Positions 1 through 12,396 are shown, numbered from the stretch's first letter. The stretch: DNA of 64,000 nucleotides from Rhytidiadelphus loreus (GCA_947034895.1 OX344761.1:29214863-29278862); one strand, 5' to 3'. Numbers and translations: made by a program. Notes: generated by a model not told the origin, from the sequence alone.

Positions 1-1249
1 TACCCTTATTGTATATCAATTATTTTCATTATTAAATTAAAAAAAAGTTAGGATCAAAGATAACCCAAGTTAGGACCAATACCTATTGAATAATAGAATA
101 TTTTCAAAGCAGAGTCTTCAAAATCTATACCATACAAATGTTAAAGAACTAATACAAGAATCTTCAAAAAAAGTGATGGATGAAAAAATGAATTTTTGTG
201 TGCTTGGAATGTATTTGTGTTCCTCCATTGTTCAAAATTTAAACACTTGATCTTTAAGAGATTAACATCTAGAGGTCAAGGTCTCCATAGAAAAGGCAAT
301 GGACAAAAAAAACAATTTAGATGAGTTGAAGTTGTTATTTCATCCAATTCAATTTGGCATGAAGAATTTGCTAATTGTTCAACATTTTTATTAGATGAAT
401 CTTGAAAATTCTTTTGTAAAAATATTCTATAAATTTTAGAATGTAAATATCCTATGATCTTTTGACCATAAAAATATTATTAGTTTAAGAAATTAAAGTA
501 CAAGTGAAAATAAAACCTACATCTTCTATGATAATTAGAATTTCACATTTCAAACTTGCTACAAAATATTCATTAATATACTTTTGAAATTGTATCTACA
601 AAAAAATTTAAGTAATTATTATTTTTAATTTTTAATATTTATTAAATATTAGTAATTATGTAGGGCATATCTAAACTTATATATATAATATATTATTGTT
701 AATGAACAAATTTATTCAAACATTGTCAACTCTATTTGGAATCTTAAAGATTATGCTCCAAGATTTTCCTTCTAGATCAAAACCTCTTCCTCCTCCATTG
801 GGACCTAATTTGAGTTGCAATTTTTTCAGCATTGTATTTAATTCTTTCTATTTTTTTTCTTCTTTTTATTAACCCCTCAATTTTTGTCAAGTTTAGAGGA
901 TCAAAATTGCTTCAAAATTCAAGTCTCCAAAGCAAGGTTTTAATCTTAATCTACATTTATTTTTTAACAAATTCGACTATGGAATCATTTGGTTAACTCG
1001 TTAGAGTGCGCCCTTCAAAACTTTCAGTGTAATAAATTGCACCAATTGCAAGATCACGATGCTTGGATTTCAAAAAGAAGCATTTACAACTCTTTTCAAA
1101 TGGTTAGATTTCATCTTTCAAACTTTTTATTCAAAAATGTGTAAATTCTACAACTTGCAACTCTCTATAATACGTTGAAGAAGTAAGTTGGAAATACATA
1201 TAAAAAAAAATCAATAAAAATGTTTCATATTTGTGCTTGAAAAAAAGAT
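1..1249. other. AT-rich intergenic DNA, no gene seen
   Basis: This stretch is strongly AT-rich with many homopolymer runs and stop codons in all frames. I see no coding region, RNA gene or clear mobile-element terminus, apart from a weak TTAACCCCT motif near 869. That motif could be the left end of the repeat described for 1250-1803, but the match is too short to rely on. Confidence 0.6.
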
Positions 1250-1803
1250 TGAAAAAAATAAGTAGGAAGAAGTAGAGAATAACTTAAAATACTAAATTAT
1301 TCTCAATTTATATGGAATTGAAAAATGCCAACCCCAATGGTTGTAATATTGTAATAAACAATCTACATCCTATAGTTTTATTTTTTTCCAAAAATATTGA
1401 AAATTGAGTTAAATAAGGACTTCAAAGTTTATTTTAGAGGTGAGATTCGATAAGTGCTCGCAAACTAAAACTTTTCATAACTTTCATCTCATTAATCAAA
1501 ATGGAATGATTCAAAGCCCTTTCCATATGTGTAGAGAGAAAACCAAGTTCAAATTTTTATTTCTAAAAAGAATTATATTTTTAGTTGCTTAGGTTGCCTA
1601 AACTCCACCCAAAAATACATATCATATAATAACTTTTTAAGTTTTGTGTAGTCAAAAGTTATGAAAATTGTTGCAACTTAAAGTTATTGCTTGACTACAT
1701 GTTGTGTGGAAATTTCAAAGAAAAAAGAAAGAAAATTTCATTCATAAATGGATGACAAAAATGCTATGTTGCTAAAAATGCTATTTGGTCCTTTAGGGGT
1801 TAA
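1250..1803 (+). repeat. Dispersed repeat family A, copy 1 (right end GGTCCTTTAGGGG-TTAA)
   Basis: This block is similar along its length to 25600-26146 (same strand) and to 36005-36600 (opposite strand). Shared landmarks are a segment around 'ctacatcctatagttttat', a 'caaaaatattgaaaattg' segment, and a conserved outer end reading GGTCCTTTAGGGG followed by TTAA. The copies are diverged, which indicates an old dispersed repeat. No coding capacity is visible. The TTAA-bounded CCCCTAAAGG end looks like a DNA-transposon terminus. Confidence 0.6.
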
Positions 1804-2181
1804 TCCCTAACTTCCCAAGACCTTCAATTTGAGCTTCTTGGAATTTGTTCTAAATTGAACAAAAAAGTCAACCATTAGAAGAAATTTGGGCCCTTAAAGA
1901 GGCCTCTAGAATGATCTTGATAAGAGACCTTAATTGGATTTAAATGCAAACTTATCATGGAAGGAATGATAGTTTTTCCCTATTTCCACCCATTTTTGAC
2001 ATCATGATGTTTACAAAATTGCATGCCTTTTACTAGGCAATGGGACATTAGTTAGTTCTTGTCATTCAAATCCTAAGTACATTGAGGGAATACTTTATAT
2101 GGAAAAGGACAAATTTGGTGCAACCAAGTACTAATGGCTCATCATGTTTTCACAATGAAATTCTTCTTATTGGACAACTAG

Positions 2182-2322
2182 CACTAGTAGAAAACCTGAA
2201 ATTTCTGTTGTTTTGGTTGTGTTGATTTGAGTCAATTTTTTACTGATTTTGTCAAAATCAACAGAAAACTAACCCAAATCAATGCAACCAAAACAATAGA
2301 AATTTTAGATTTTCTACTAGTG
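2182..2322. mobile_element. Small hairpin MITE with CACTA-type ends
   Basis: The first and last roughly 50 bases are near-perfect inverted repeats of each other. Both ends begin CACTAGTAGAAAA, close to the CACTACAAGAAA ends of plant CACTA (En/Spm) transposons. The element is about 141 bp, is almost entirely arms, and has no coding capacity. The flanking three bases (tag on the left, aag on the right) match at two of three positions, as expected for a decayed 3-bp target duplication. CACTA affiliation is inferred from the termini only. Confidence 0.65.
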
Positions 2323-2569
2323 AAGATATAGGTACTTCTTGTCATTTGAATCTTCAATACTATGAATAAATTCTTTATTTTAAGAAAATCATGGGTACTT
2401 AATGCTCATGATGTTTGCACAATGATTTTTTATTTATTGGAGAATAAAACATTAGATACTTTTTGTCATTCAAATCCTCGGTACTATAACTGAATTCTTT
2501 ATTTTGACAAGTTCATGGGAACTTGATGAAATTCATACAAGGTAGTGACAAATTTATGTACGGTTCAAA

Positions 2570-3150
2570 TTTTTTCTAATGATTTTGATAGGTTTTATCA
2601 ATTTTTAGAAACTGTAACCATACAAGTTCAAACTAGATATTTTAGAGATTACATGGAAAAGGAAACCTAACAACATTACTTGTGGATTGAGAGATTATAA
2701 TATTTGATCATGAGTGTGTTAAAATTGTGAAAGTGATTTGAAGTCTTTCAATCCTCTTTTCACATGTCGAATTAAAAAAATTAGTCACTAAAAAAAAATG
2801 AGGCTAAACGGTATAACATGCACAACTCCAATCAATTATGGCTTCTCAATATCTTCTCAACAATTCTATAAATGAATTTCTAATGTGATTTTTTCTCCAA
2901 GATCCAATGTATTTGAAGCTCATTTCCAAGAGCCCTGAACACTAGAAAATCAAGATTTGCAATAGACACCCTTGCACAAAATCATGAATAGAAAAATCAT
3001 AACCATTCATTTTCAAAATCAGATTTTTGATACTAAAACTAGGCTTCAAAAAGAATGTCTCAAAAACATAAACTACTAAAAACAATAACTTGGTTAGGTT
3101 TTATTTAACTTCAAAGTATTGTCAATACCAAAATTGGGTGCCTTAGGCAT
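2570..3150 (+). repeat. Dispersed repeat family B, copy 1
   Basis: A block of about 550 bp is diverged but collinear with 47330-47970 (same strand) and with 32620-33170 (reverse complement). Shared landmarks include 'gtaaccatacaa', 'gtgatttgaagtct', 'gaatttctaatgtgattttt', 'cacaaaatc' and a right border near 'ggtgccttaggcat'. No protein is encoded and I could not identify terminal inverted repeats, so the class is unknown. Confidence 0.55.
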
Positions 3151-3199
3151 TCAAGGAGTAACTTTCCTTTTCTAATTGGCAATCTCCAATTCGTCAAAA

Positions 3200-4610
3200 T
3201 TTTGCATCATGATTGTCTAAATAACAAGAATGGTGTGACCCTGAGGCTCTACGCACTCCAACCAAACCCTAATTGTGTTGTGTAGAGTATGAATGCGGTT
3301 GTAGATAGGTTTCAAAATGCGTGAGTCCATGCCATACAGACCCAATAAATCCGCACGTTTTACCCACGGGCTGTGTGTCGGGATTGGTTCTCCCTGCCCT
3401 CTGATAATACGTTGCTGTAACTTTTGTCGAGATTTCCATCACTGGCGGAGTGGCGGACCCATATGATAGCACTGTAGCAGACCCATTCAGCACGGCAGGT
3501 TCAAGGCATATGCCGGGTTGTCGAGCTTTCAAAACAGACGTGCCCATGCACAAAGTGGGTTCAGATGTCAAAAGAAAGTGCGCCTTCCGAATTGCAGCGT
3601 CAAAAAAATTACACTCCAGTGAGCCCACAACGGCACAACCGCCTAGCTAGCTTGGCACGACACAGTTGGGAGGAGTTGGGAGTTGGGACTGCTCAGTGCT
3701 CCCTGCAACAGGATCGGAACAGCAGGTACAAAAGGATGCCGAAAGGGTTCCATCAATGCTTGTTTTAAAAACTGTCATAGATTCATATCGTAAAACTTAC
3801 AGCAAGCACTGCCAAGCAGGCTTCAGGCGCTACAGTACGTTACTCGATCATTGCTGCAGGCCGGGCAAGACAGGGTCAAGCAGGAACGTTTCAATATACG
3901 GTACAACGGTCACATGTCATTTGGGCCCAACTACGCGCGATCGATACCTGACCTCAAGTAATTAAAAATAAAGAGTCGACTGTTGGCCACAGTCGACTGT
4001 CGAGCCCTCGAGTAAAGTATTAAAGCGGGACCGAGGAATCATCACATAATTATCGTAGGATTTTATTTTACTCTGCAGGGTTTCCGTGCGCACCAGTCCT
4101 TTCATGCTTTCCCCCTATTTTACACGTACTCGATTACTTATCATATTCGTGTATCATAGAAGAGTGTCATGAAGAGCTTCCAGACAGCATCCTGTCCTCC
4201 TATCCAGACAGAAAAAAAAAAATGGCTAAACCACCTTCACATGAACAATATTAAACTGAAACCATGAAAAACTCGCATAATTAAGACTATTAACACCGAC
4301 TTCTTGAGAGTCGAATTGATTTCAACTAGGTGGTTTTTCTTTACAGGTGAATGGCCTTTCTGCACTAGGAGTTGTCTTCTTCACAAGATTCATAGGAAGG
4401 GTGACAGGGAGGATGCGATGTGTTTCACAGCTATTAATATTTCTTTTAGCCTATCTTCGTACTCTCCCCATACTACCACTTGGACGCTCACCTAACTATC
4501 TGCTCCAGCATACACAAGGACGTTATTGGTCCTCGTTGAAGTATGAGCCGCAGCTGATCGATGATGCCAAGTCACAGTTGAATTGTTGTGGAAACAGTCA
4601 TGTGTAAACA
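3200..4610. other. GC-richer island without a recognisable gene, with a palindrome
   Basis: Base composition rises to near 50 percent GC here, unlike the flanks, and short ORFs appear on both strands (for example minus 3269-3628 and plus 3666-3965). None resembles a known family and none shows convincing splice signals. The ten-base arms AGTCGACTGT and ACAGTCGACT at 3974-3983 and 3989-3998 form a perfect inverted repeat around TGGCC. The stretch lies just downstream of the PRUNE-type gene, so part of it may be that gene's 3' flank or a decayed gene. Confidence 0.4.
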
Positions 4611-4690
4611 ATTAATCGCTTCGGCAAAACATGACGAGAGGAGCATCCCAGAACATTGGTTTACTTGAACTTTGTGGGGATGCCAGACTA

Positions 4691-7600
4691 CTAAGCTTGG
4701 TAAAGAAAGGGTTTTTTCTGTATCCTTTTGGAGCTAGGGGACCTTGCTCCGCAAACTGGCCCTGAACTCGCAGACCGGGTTGCTGCTTTCCGTCGGAGTG
4801 CCACAGTAATTTCACCTTCATTACATCCTGTACCTGCATAATCAGAAACCATACAATTCAGTGTAGCAATAAACTCTAGAACCTGCAGTTTTCCAGGATG
4901 TCTTAAAGTTCGAATGTGATAGGACCAGGACTAGGCTATGGCAGATCATATCTTTTCAGCAACAATGTTCGCATCTGCTACTAGGTCCTGAACTAAAGGC
5001 ATCTTGGAGCAAGGACATAGATGATTAAACCCTTCAAACCAAATCCATTTTTGAAATTTTGCAAATTTTTGTTAATATCTTTGAATAATTACGTTATTTA
5101 CCTCAGATTAATCATTAGTGAAGGTCTTTTTCCTAAAGATTTAAACATTAATTTGGATGAATGAGAATTTATTTGGACAAAACATAGCCCCAGAGCACCC
5201 TGTTCATCATCCATGATATGGCCCTTTGGGGGACCTAGCGTCCTTACAACGTTACGACCGGGTACTTTTATTTCACTAAATCTTGATCTTTCTAGACAAG
5301 AGAGTATAATGCATTCGGAGCATAGACAAACGTATAAATGGTTGTAAAGAGAATCACGGTGTCTTACTGGAAGGTGATGGCAGCTCATGCGACCTGGCCG
5401 GAGCAGAATGGGGGTCCACATACTTGAAGGAGGAACGTTCCTTCAGCCGAGGAGAGTCTTCATCCAAGCTGCTGGTTGTGCCGGCCTCGGATGTCGAAGT
5501 CTGGTCTTGGCTCGGGGTGAAAAGAGAGTCCTTGTCGAACTGCTCTTGGTCTGCTTCTTCTTGTATCTTCGATTGAGCTGCAGAGAATCCCTTTCCACCT
5601 GAGGGTTGTTTGTCATCTCCATAGTTACGAGGTATGAACTTCGAGACTCTCTCATCCTCCTCAACTGCTTTTACTGCAACATGAGCAAGCCGAAAATCAA
5701 GGGTCAGAATCTCTTCACATTTTAAACACTTCAAATCATCAGAATGAATTTGATGGCGTACACATTAATCTGGGTAGAGTGTGTCAACACTGCACAAATG
5801 CATGTTTGACTCACATTGATTGAAGAATCCATTCCTCCCGAGTGAACCAGACCCAACCAATAGCAGGGTTGTCATTTCAGTGTCCCGCTTGGAGGCAAAA
5901 TCAAGATTCTCAGTTTCCAAGAGAATACCAGCCAGCTGCAAACAAAATTCAAGAAAGAAGTGAATAGACTGCAAGTCGAGCACCAGAACGACCATCTCCA
6001 CCAAAAATTGTTCACTAGAGAGCTAAGCCAGTGTTGCGCACGAGAGCAACGTTGCAGATTCTACTCTAAGATCTTGTAAAATCAACGCGTGAAAGCTTAT
6101 GAGGAAATGAATTATTATGATTTAGAACTAAGTGCCATCAACGTTAGGTCGTAGTCGATTCTTACCAAGAGCGTCTTCATGTAGCGTGCTTCCAACAAGC
6201 ACTGAGCTTCAGCCAGCAGCTTCTCCCCTAAAAGGGTGCACACTGAACCCACCTACAAAGGCAAAGTAAATTTCTTAGTGAAGTGCTGAGCAAACATTAG
6301 TATAGTCTCGAAAACTGGAATAACAAGACAGATTCAAAATACAGACTCTTGGCAAGAGACAATTCGAGCAAACTGGCACTTGAACCTCAGTTCACAACCC
6401 TAAAAGAAGTGCAACGGTTTAAGAGACGAAAAGAAGTCTCACCTCATTCCTCGTCACAAGAACATCTTGTCCAATTGCTGAGGTCTTGATGCGCTCAGCC
6501 CCACCCAAGCTCGCCATCTCTATCTGCGCAATCAAGGTCGATTGGATTAAGAGTTACTGTGGTGAAAAATCTGCATATGAGGAATGGCGAAGTAGTACGT
6601 GAGATTGCGAGGCATCATTAGGCTGCAAATACCTCATCAGCAAATAATAACGCCCCAGCATCGATGCCACAAGCATCAAATAGCCAAGCAGCATCCTTGT
6701 GCTTGTGCATCTGATGTCTGGGTATATCAATCACCGGAATTGCATGCCACGTTTCGCCTGTCACCTTGGGAACAGTATTCTCCAGAAACCAAGCATAGCA
6801 CATCGCTGTCACCATGGAGCTCACTTCTGCCAACGTCCAGCCCATACTGAAATCAGTGAATCTTTCTGAACATCATCCACCATTGGAATCTCAAATTGGC
6901 AAATTTGAAAAGCAAACATTCAGGGTCACAGAAGAGAAGACAATGTACCAATGTCTGCTCCCGAGCGTATGACATGGAATCGATCGGTGTTTCCTTTCTC
7001 CGATCCCCGGAGGATGCACTTCCTTTGAGTTTTCAAAAACCTGTTAAAGTGCTGAACTTCCCTGCATTTGAAGACAAACTTCAGAGACGAATTGCAGAGT
7101 GACGCAACATCGAAAGAGAGATTTTGATCCCCTTGCAAGGGTGGCGGCAAGCGACTATCCCATTCCATCTCTTCCACAGATGGGAACCGATTACTCCCAC
7201 CGATGCTTCTCATGCTCGGACTGTCAATGCTTCTGAAACTACCAAAGCTTCCCGGGCTGCCAGTACTTCGAAAGCTTCCATGACAATCCTCAAAAATTGG
7301 GTCCTTCCTGAAGCTCTGTCCTCCACCACTTCCAATGCTTCTAAAGCTGTGCCCTCCAGCGCTTCTAAAGCTTTGCCCTCCAATACTTCTAAAGCTGTGT
7401 CCTCCAATGCTTCTAAAACTGTGCCCTCCGTTGTGGCCTCCGACGCTTCTAAAGCTGTGAACGCCAGTGCCTCGAAAACTCTCCTGATGATTTCGGCAAG
7501 CGTCTTCAATTCTGGAACTCTGCGAGCCACCAGGATGAATTCTGCTTACTCTGGAACCAGCCAAGTGGCCACGAGCTTGGGAGCTTTCTGTTGCACCATG

Positions 7601-9162
7601 ATCATCGTGCAAGCGTGACCTCGGGATATTTAGGGTACCAGGTATAAGAACTGCTGTAGAAGCACGGGAAGCGCAGCCCCAAGATGAGCCTCTCGTATGC
7701 CTGGATTTGGTGCCTGAACCACGCTTCTCACTACTCTTCCCACTCGTCATGAATCGTTCTGATTTGGTGTAGAGAGGGCCGCGAGCTTCACTCATGATAT
7801 TAGCGGTTGGCGAAACGCCACGAGCTCCACCAGAAATAGCAGGCGTAGGGTTTCGGGCTCCCAAACCTCGAGGACTGGCCACACATTTAGCTGTCATCTT
7901 CTTGGCGGACTTTGAACCCCACCTCCATTTGAAAAACCATCGAGAGCCTCTCGTCCGAATTGAATGCCCCTGCAATGCTGCAGCGTTACCTTCTTGACTT
8001 CGAGCACTCGGTTGTGTGCTGCTGTCAGGTGTTGCAAAGCAGTTGTTGCTATCCACCTGCACACATTCTGAGCGGATGGTTGGCATGTGTTTCGTCTTAC
8101 TGTCAAAATCTTGGTCAGACCGCACCCCATGATTCCGCAATTCTGGAATCTGTGACTCCCACCTCTGAAACAACTTTTGGTATTGTGAAGCAATGGGCTT
8201 GTTCACTGCTTTGGAACTTTTATCCTTTGGCAGCTTGACAAATCCTCTGGAGCTACTATTCCGCTTGCCTGCACTCGCATCAGACTCTGTCAGTGCTTTG
8301 GCAAACTAATACAATCATCACGACCCAACGAGATTGCCTACTACAAAAGTCACTATAACCCTTCGCATCGTTCCTGCAATTGGGCAAGACAGGAGGTTTA
8401 GAAAGCACAGAAGTTCGTAGAATGCAATCGAATTCATTTTAGACATCCAAGCATACCTGCTTTTATTTCGACGTTGGCCCCAACGCGCGACCTAATTCCA
8501 GAGAGCTTCAATTTCCGCAACAGCTTGGATGCGCGAGACTCTTTGGAGTTCTTCAATGCACGAAGAAACTCTATTCGGCTAGAGCAAGGCGACGTTGGTA
8601 ACGAATGCGGTGCTCGGCTCACATTCACCCCAAGAGAGGCACAAGATCGAGCTTCTCGACATGACCCACCCAGCACGGGCTCCTTGCTCAACCGACTGAA
8701 GGGGTCCGTTCTCGAGTTTCCAGTTTTCAGCTGGGCTAAGCGGTTGGTGTTTCCGGGGAATAAAATCTCGTTTTTCAGAGTGTGGATGACTCCGTCCCTT
8801 CCGGGGGGTAGTGGCAGAACATGAGGAGGATTGCTCATGATCGTCTCCTCGAGTACACAACCTTGACACAAAGAACGAGAGGACTGATTGGCACTTCGTC
8901 TGGAAGAAAGAATGCTGGCTTCGTCAACTCGCAGGATTGCAGCACTCTTGAGGGATCGATGCCTGTGAAAGCTCTCCATGGATTGCACTCTCGCATGATT
9001 TCCCTGACCTAGAAGACGCTCTTCACTCACAGTGGCTTGGAATTCATGCTTGAGAGCTGCAGCGGGGTGATTCACATTGATTGCTTTCATTTGACATTCA
9101 ACCAAAGGGCGAGCATCTGCAGCAATGAAAGGGGTTTTCTCCGGCGGTTGGGGGGCATCCAT
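4691..9162 (-). CDS. PRUNE-type DHH/DHHA2 phosphoesterase-like protein, eight exons
   Basis: Exons in transcript order: 9162-8457, 8295-6949, 6826-6633, 6523-6443, 6252-6166, 5935-5815, 5673-5368, 4833-4691. All introns are GT-AG, all phases agree, and the sum is 2985 nt (994 residues plus stop). The first half is a serine/arginine-rich low-complexity region with HSFRSIGG-like repeats. From exon 2 onward the order follows the PRUNE family: FNRFLKTQRK and HVIRSGADIE (place of the first metal motif), IPVIDIPR, LLFADEIEMASL, then the DHHA2 part with VGSVCTLLGEKLL, LLAGILLETENLD and GSGSLGRNGFFNQL. PRUNE proteins hydrolyse short polyphosphates or cyclic nucleotides in the cytosol. Here the DHH motif itself is missing, and about 40 residues that separate ADE from VGS in animal PRUNE are shortened. 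The C-terminus is an acidic, serine-rich tail. The start at 9162 (MDAPQPPEK) was chosen; an in-frame ATG at 9354 would add 64 residues. The 8457/8295 junction is the least certain. Confidence 0.8.
7270..7455 (-). repeat. Coding tandem repeat (HSFRSIGG-like) in exon 2 of the PRUNE-type gene
   Basis: On the minus strand this segment encodes about five to six imperfect copies of an eight-residue unit close to G-G-H-S-F-R-S-I/V, followed by looser SFRS copies down to about 7200. Bases repeat as well (for example 'cttctaaagctgtg' on the plus strand), so the array probably grew by tandem duplication. The repeat also creates long open frames in other phases and on the other strand, which are artefacts. 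Serine-arginine units of this kind are plausible phosphorylation or disorder segments; that role is inference. Confidence 0.7.
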
Positions 9163-9362
9163 GGTGGTATCACTGTCTCCGCTACCTGCTAACCCCAAGG
9201 ACGTTAAATTCGTTTCGTTTCTGGGAAATCTGGGAAGCTCCACGGGTTTGTTTCCTAGAGGGTTTTGTTCCGTCCAGAACCCTGCGAAGTCTGATACCCG
9301 TTGCGGTTGTGGTTTCGGCTCTATTCCGGCCTCCACCGAGCCTAGCACCTGCAAGGGGATGC

Positions 9363-10900
9363 AAGCAATTTCACAGGAAACTCTGTCAAGAGCTAGCTCT
9401 TCAACGACAACGTACGAATTCCGTCAAAACTGCAGCGATTCAAGGGATCCCCAGGTCGAAGAAATTATGAAAACTAAACCATCACTCGCGGAAACAACAT
9501 AAAGTTTCACACAAGCATCTCCCTAGCTATCCATTGCTTTCAGGGGAGAGCTGCAGGCTGTGGAATGCGTGGGCAATAAGAACCGGCGGGGGCCCAAACC
9601 TAGAACTTCGGTGGCAATTCAAATATGGCCGCGCAATTCCAGAAAATTATGCGCTACATTAGACCGTTTACTGCATGTTCAAGGTGTGATCAAGTCCATA
9701 TCGAAAGCAATGGATTCAAAGAAGACTCTAAAACGCTTGCACTCACCTGTTGATCCATCTCGTAGATGAAGCTGAATAAAATCCCCACAAACCATGAGTA
9801 CCGCTAGTGCGCTAATACTGCCATGACAGCCCGGCTTCAGTCCTTCCCCTTCAATTCCTCACGAAGACTTGAATCACACCTTGAAATTCTTGAAAACCCA
9901 ATCCGCAGAGTGATACTCCAATTTCGCAACCCCCCGCGCGGGGACATACCTCAGTCCCTTTGTCTAGCGAAAGAGGAGGACCCCAATCTGGGGTCACGTG
10001 CTCAGAACAAACTCGAGCCTCAAGAGTACCTCCACAGCTCACATTTTCATGAAAAAACGACAACATCTACAAGAATCCACGCTTCAACACGGAACACGAC
10101 GACTCACTCTCCATCCCAAAAGTACAGTTGCCTTACGTGCCTCTCGGCTTGCAATGAGCCCTTGTAATCTCAACATCAATTAATCCCAGCTATGGACGGA
10201 CTATGACTAAATCAACCTCAAATCTACGTCTGGCATTTCTACGGAGTGCATTCACGTACAGAAATTCTCCCACACATGGCGAGAACGAAATTGGAAAAGG
10301 ACGGCAACTGGGTGAAGTGACGGGAAGCACGGGCCAAACAACACAGGCCAAACAACACTCCCAAACCGAAAGCTGTGCAGGAGGAAACCTGACAGCCACA
10401 AGCGAGATTACTCTGGACTGGTCAGAGGATACTAATTATGGTGTCAGAGACAACTTATGTCACATACAAGCATGATCAACACCGTGCTCAGGCTCTGACA
10501 AGCGTTGGCGGGGTCGTCGTCGTCTCTGCCAGGGAGACTGACGGGAAGCTTAAATTGCAACGACATAGCTCATCTCTCTCTCATCGCCAATTTCACTACC
10601 GTCACACACACAAACACACACACAAACACAAGTACACACTCAGGCCTTGCAAACTCTCAAGTACGTAACTGTTTTGGTTCCTACCCAACAAAGAAAAAGA
10701 AAAAAAAACTGGCAGGTGCACAACAACATCCTACTTAACGCTTCACGAGGGGATTTCATGCACTTGGGAAACGGCCTTGGTTGGTCCTCGCTAGGAGACT
10801 GCGGGCGGAGCTCTATCTTGTAAGGGACAGATTCTGCTTGACTTCATTTGGCTTAATTTGGTGGAGGCGAACTCTCATAGAATTCTTTAGTGTCAGTACT
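9363..10900. promoter_or_regulatory. 5' flank of the PRUNE-type gene, with a CA-rich microsatellite
   Basis: This moderately GC-rich stretch lies upstream of the minus-strand PRUNE-type gene and should hold its 5' UTR and promoter. No defined TATA box or start site can be assigned. A CA-rich simple repeat (cacacacacaaacacacaca) sits at about 10604-10630. Short ORFs on both strands look fortuitous. Everything beyond the position relative to the gene is inference. Confidence 0.35.
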
Positions 10901-12151
10901 TTGGGTTTTTTAAATATATTTTGGTGCTTGGGGTTAAGTCGTTTAGTCGTTTAGTCGTTTTTTTAATCTTGGATTCTATGTTTTGGTGAGACAGTGGCCG
11001 GTGGTGGCTACAGGTGGCCTTGTAGAAGTTGGGGACTGAGTGAGAGAGCGTGGTCAGCCAGTTTTGTATCCGTGCTTGTTGCATTGATCTTTGTGCACAA
11101 AAAAGCATTTGTATGGAACTTCAATGGGCTACGATGTCTACAGGTAACTCACCTTATTACTGTAGAGAAAATTTGTATTGGAGATATCAATGGCCGCATG
11201 CAGTGGGGAGTTTGGGATTGTGTGCTTAACTGATGCGCAGTTCATGGAAATTTTAATCTGTTGTGGGCTGGGTGATCTTTCCGCAGAAGTAAAATTAGAA
11301 GCAAGTTTCTTGCATGACTTGTGGAATGTGGATGGGCGAAGATTGTGTGAGCTGATCAGTCGGGTCTAAATTAAACCCGTGAATGATCCTTGTGAGGACG
11401 AAGCCTCTGAGTGGCCGTGCAGTCAAACTTCAAATTCTTTAACTCTATGATGTGCCCCATTTACCCACTATTTTGTCTTTATGTTTTTGAGATGAAAACA
11501 TTTGTCTGCTCTGTGTCAAAATAAATAAATGAATGAATCCATTCACTGTAATTTTTTGAATGTTTGAAAAGAAATTTGAATTATTGTGAAAACTTTACAT
11601 AGTGTGTGAATTATGGTGAAGAACATCAGTGTTGGAAACCATAGTGAAATCAGTATCATGTTTATATTAGGAAATTTGATGAGGTAACTACTTGCCAATC
11701 TTTTCGTATAGGAAAGCTTATCCAACTTGCAATTGCAGAAACAACTTTATCACATTTAGGAATTTTTGAGAACTTATGAAGTGAATTAAAATTTATAAAC
11801 TTAAAAAGAACTTAATTGAAATAATGCTAGCATACACCCTACATACCTACAATAGACCTTCACAAATACGAGAATTTAGGTATAGGATTTAATGCAACGA
11901 TGCTAGCATGTGAGTGCAAAGATGTGAGTCTACAAGCCTTGAATCTAGTTGTAGGTATGTACTTGCAACCATTTGAAAGTGTCTATAACATTTGTGCATG
12001 TAACATGTGTACACTATAACATGGAAAGAGTCTAGATACCTATAATATAGACATCTATAACCATAGAAAGTGTTTATAATAAGCATCCCTATAGACTGAA
12101 AATTTGCATCATTTTTCAGCAAAAATTTGCTCAAAAAAATTCCCTGACCAA
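10901..12151. other. Intergenic DNA with a MULE-like terminus motif near 11893
   Basis: No gene is recognised. Near 11893 the sequence CAACGATGCTAGCATGTGAG resembles the terminal repeats of the 3.1-kb element at 51367-54478. The following text ('ctataatatagacatctata') resembles 29190-29340, which also begins with a GCTATCATGTGAGCC-like motif. These look like fragments of one transposon family, but no second end or target duplication was found here. Confidence 0.35.
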
Positions 12152-12161
12152 CCTCTCCCAC

Positions 12162-12386
12162 GCGCAGGGAGGATTGACCCCCTCATTGCCCCGGTCAACG
12201 TTGGTTTGAAAAAAAAGCCCCCTATGTTGTGCCAATTTTTTGGTAATTCTTACACCTCCCAAGAGTAATTTGGGGCTTGTGATTGCAAATATGAATTCAG
12301 AATTTCAAAAAAAAATTAAACCTTGAAAATAAAAAATTCCAGGGTTTGCCCTGGAGGGGCAATGAGGGGGTCAATTCACCCTGGCC
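12162..12386. mobile_element. 225-bp MITE with 10-bp target duplication, copy 1
   Basis: The element begins GCGCAGGGAGGATTGACC and ends GGTCAATTCACCCTGGCC, giving terminal inverted repeats of about 30 bp built around ATTGACCCCCTCATTGCCCC. It is flanked on both sides by the identical ten bases CCTCTCCCAC (12152-12161 and 12387-12396). A second copy lies at 35046-35268. No protein is encoded. A 9-11 bp duplication with inverted repeats is typical of nonautonomous Mutator-like elements. Confidence 0.85.
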
Positions 12387-12396
12387 CCTCTCCCAC

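Noticed and set aside
3269..3965. Overlapping ORFs on both strands in the GC-rich island
   Set aside because: The frames overlap on opposite strands, have no domain and no splice partners; higher GC alone makes random frames longer.
7124..7618. 164-residue plus-strand frame rich in SKA repeats
   Set aside because: It is the antisense shadow of the SFRS repeat in the PRUNE-type exon; the minus frame carries the spliced gene.
5368..9162. First impression of a QWRF/augmin-8 type microtubule protein because of the serine/arginine-rich N-terminal half
   Set aside because: No QWRF motif or its conserved helical domain follows. The downstream exons instead match the PRUNE/DHHA2 order in detail and in splice phase.
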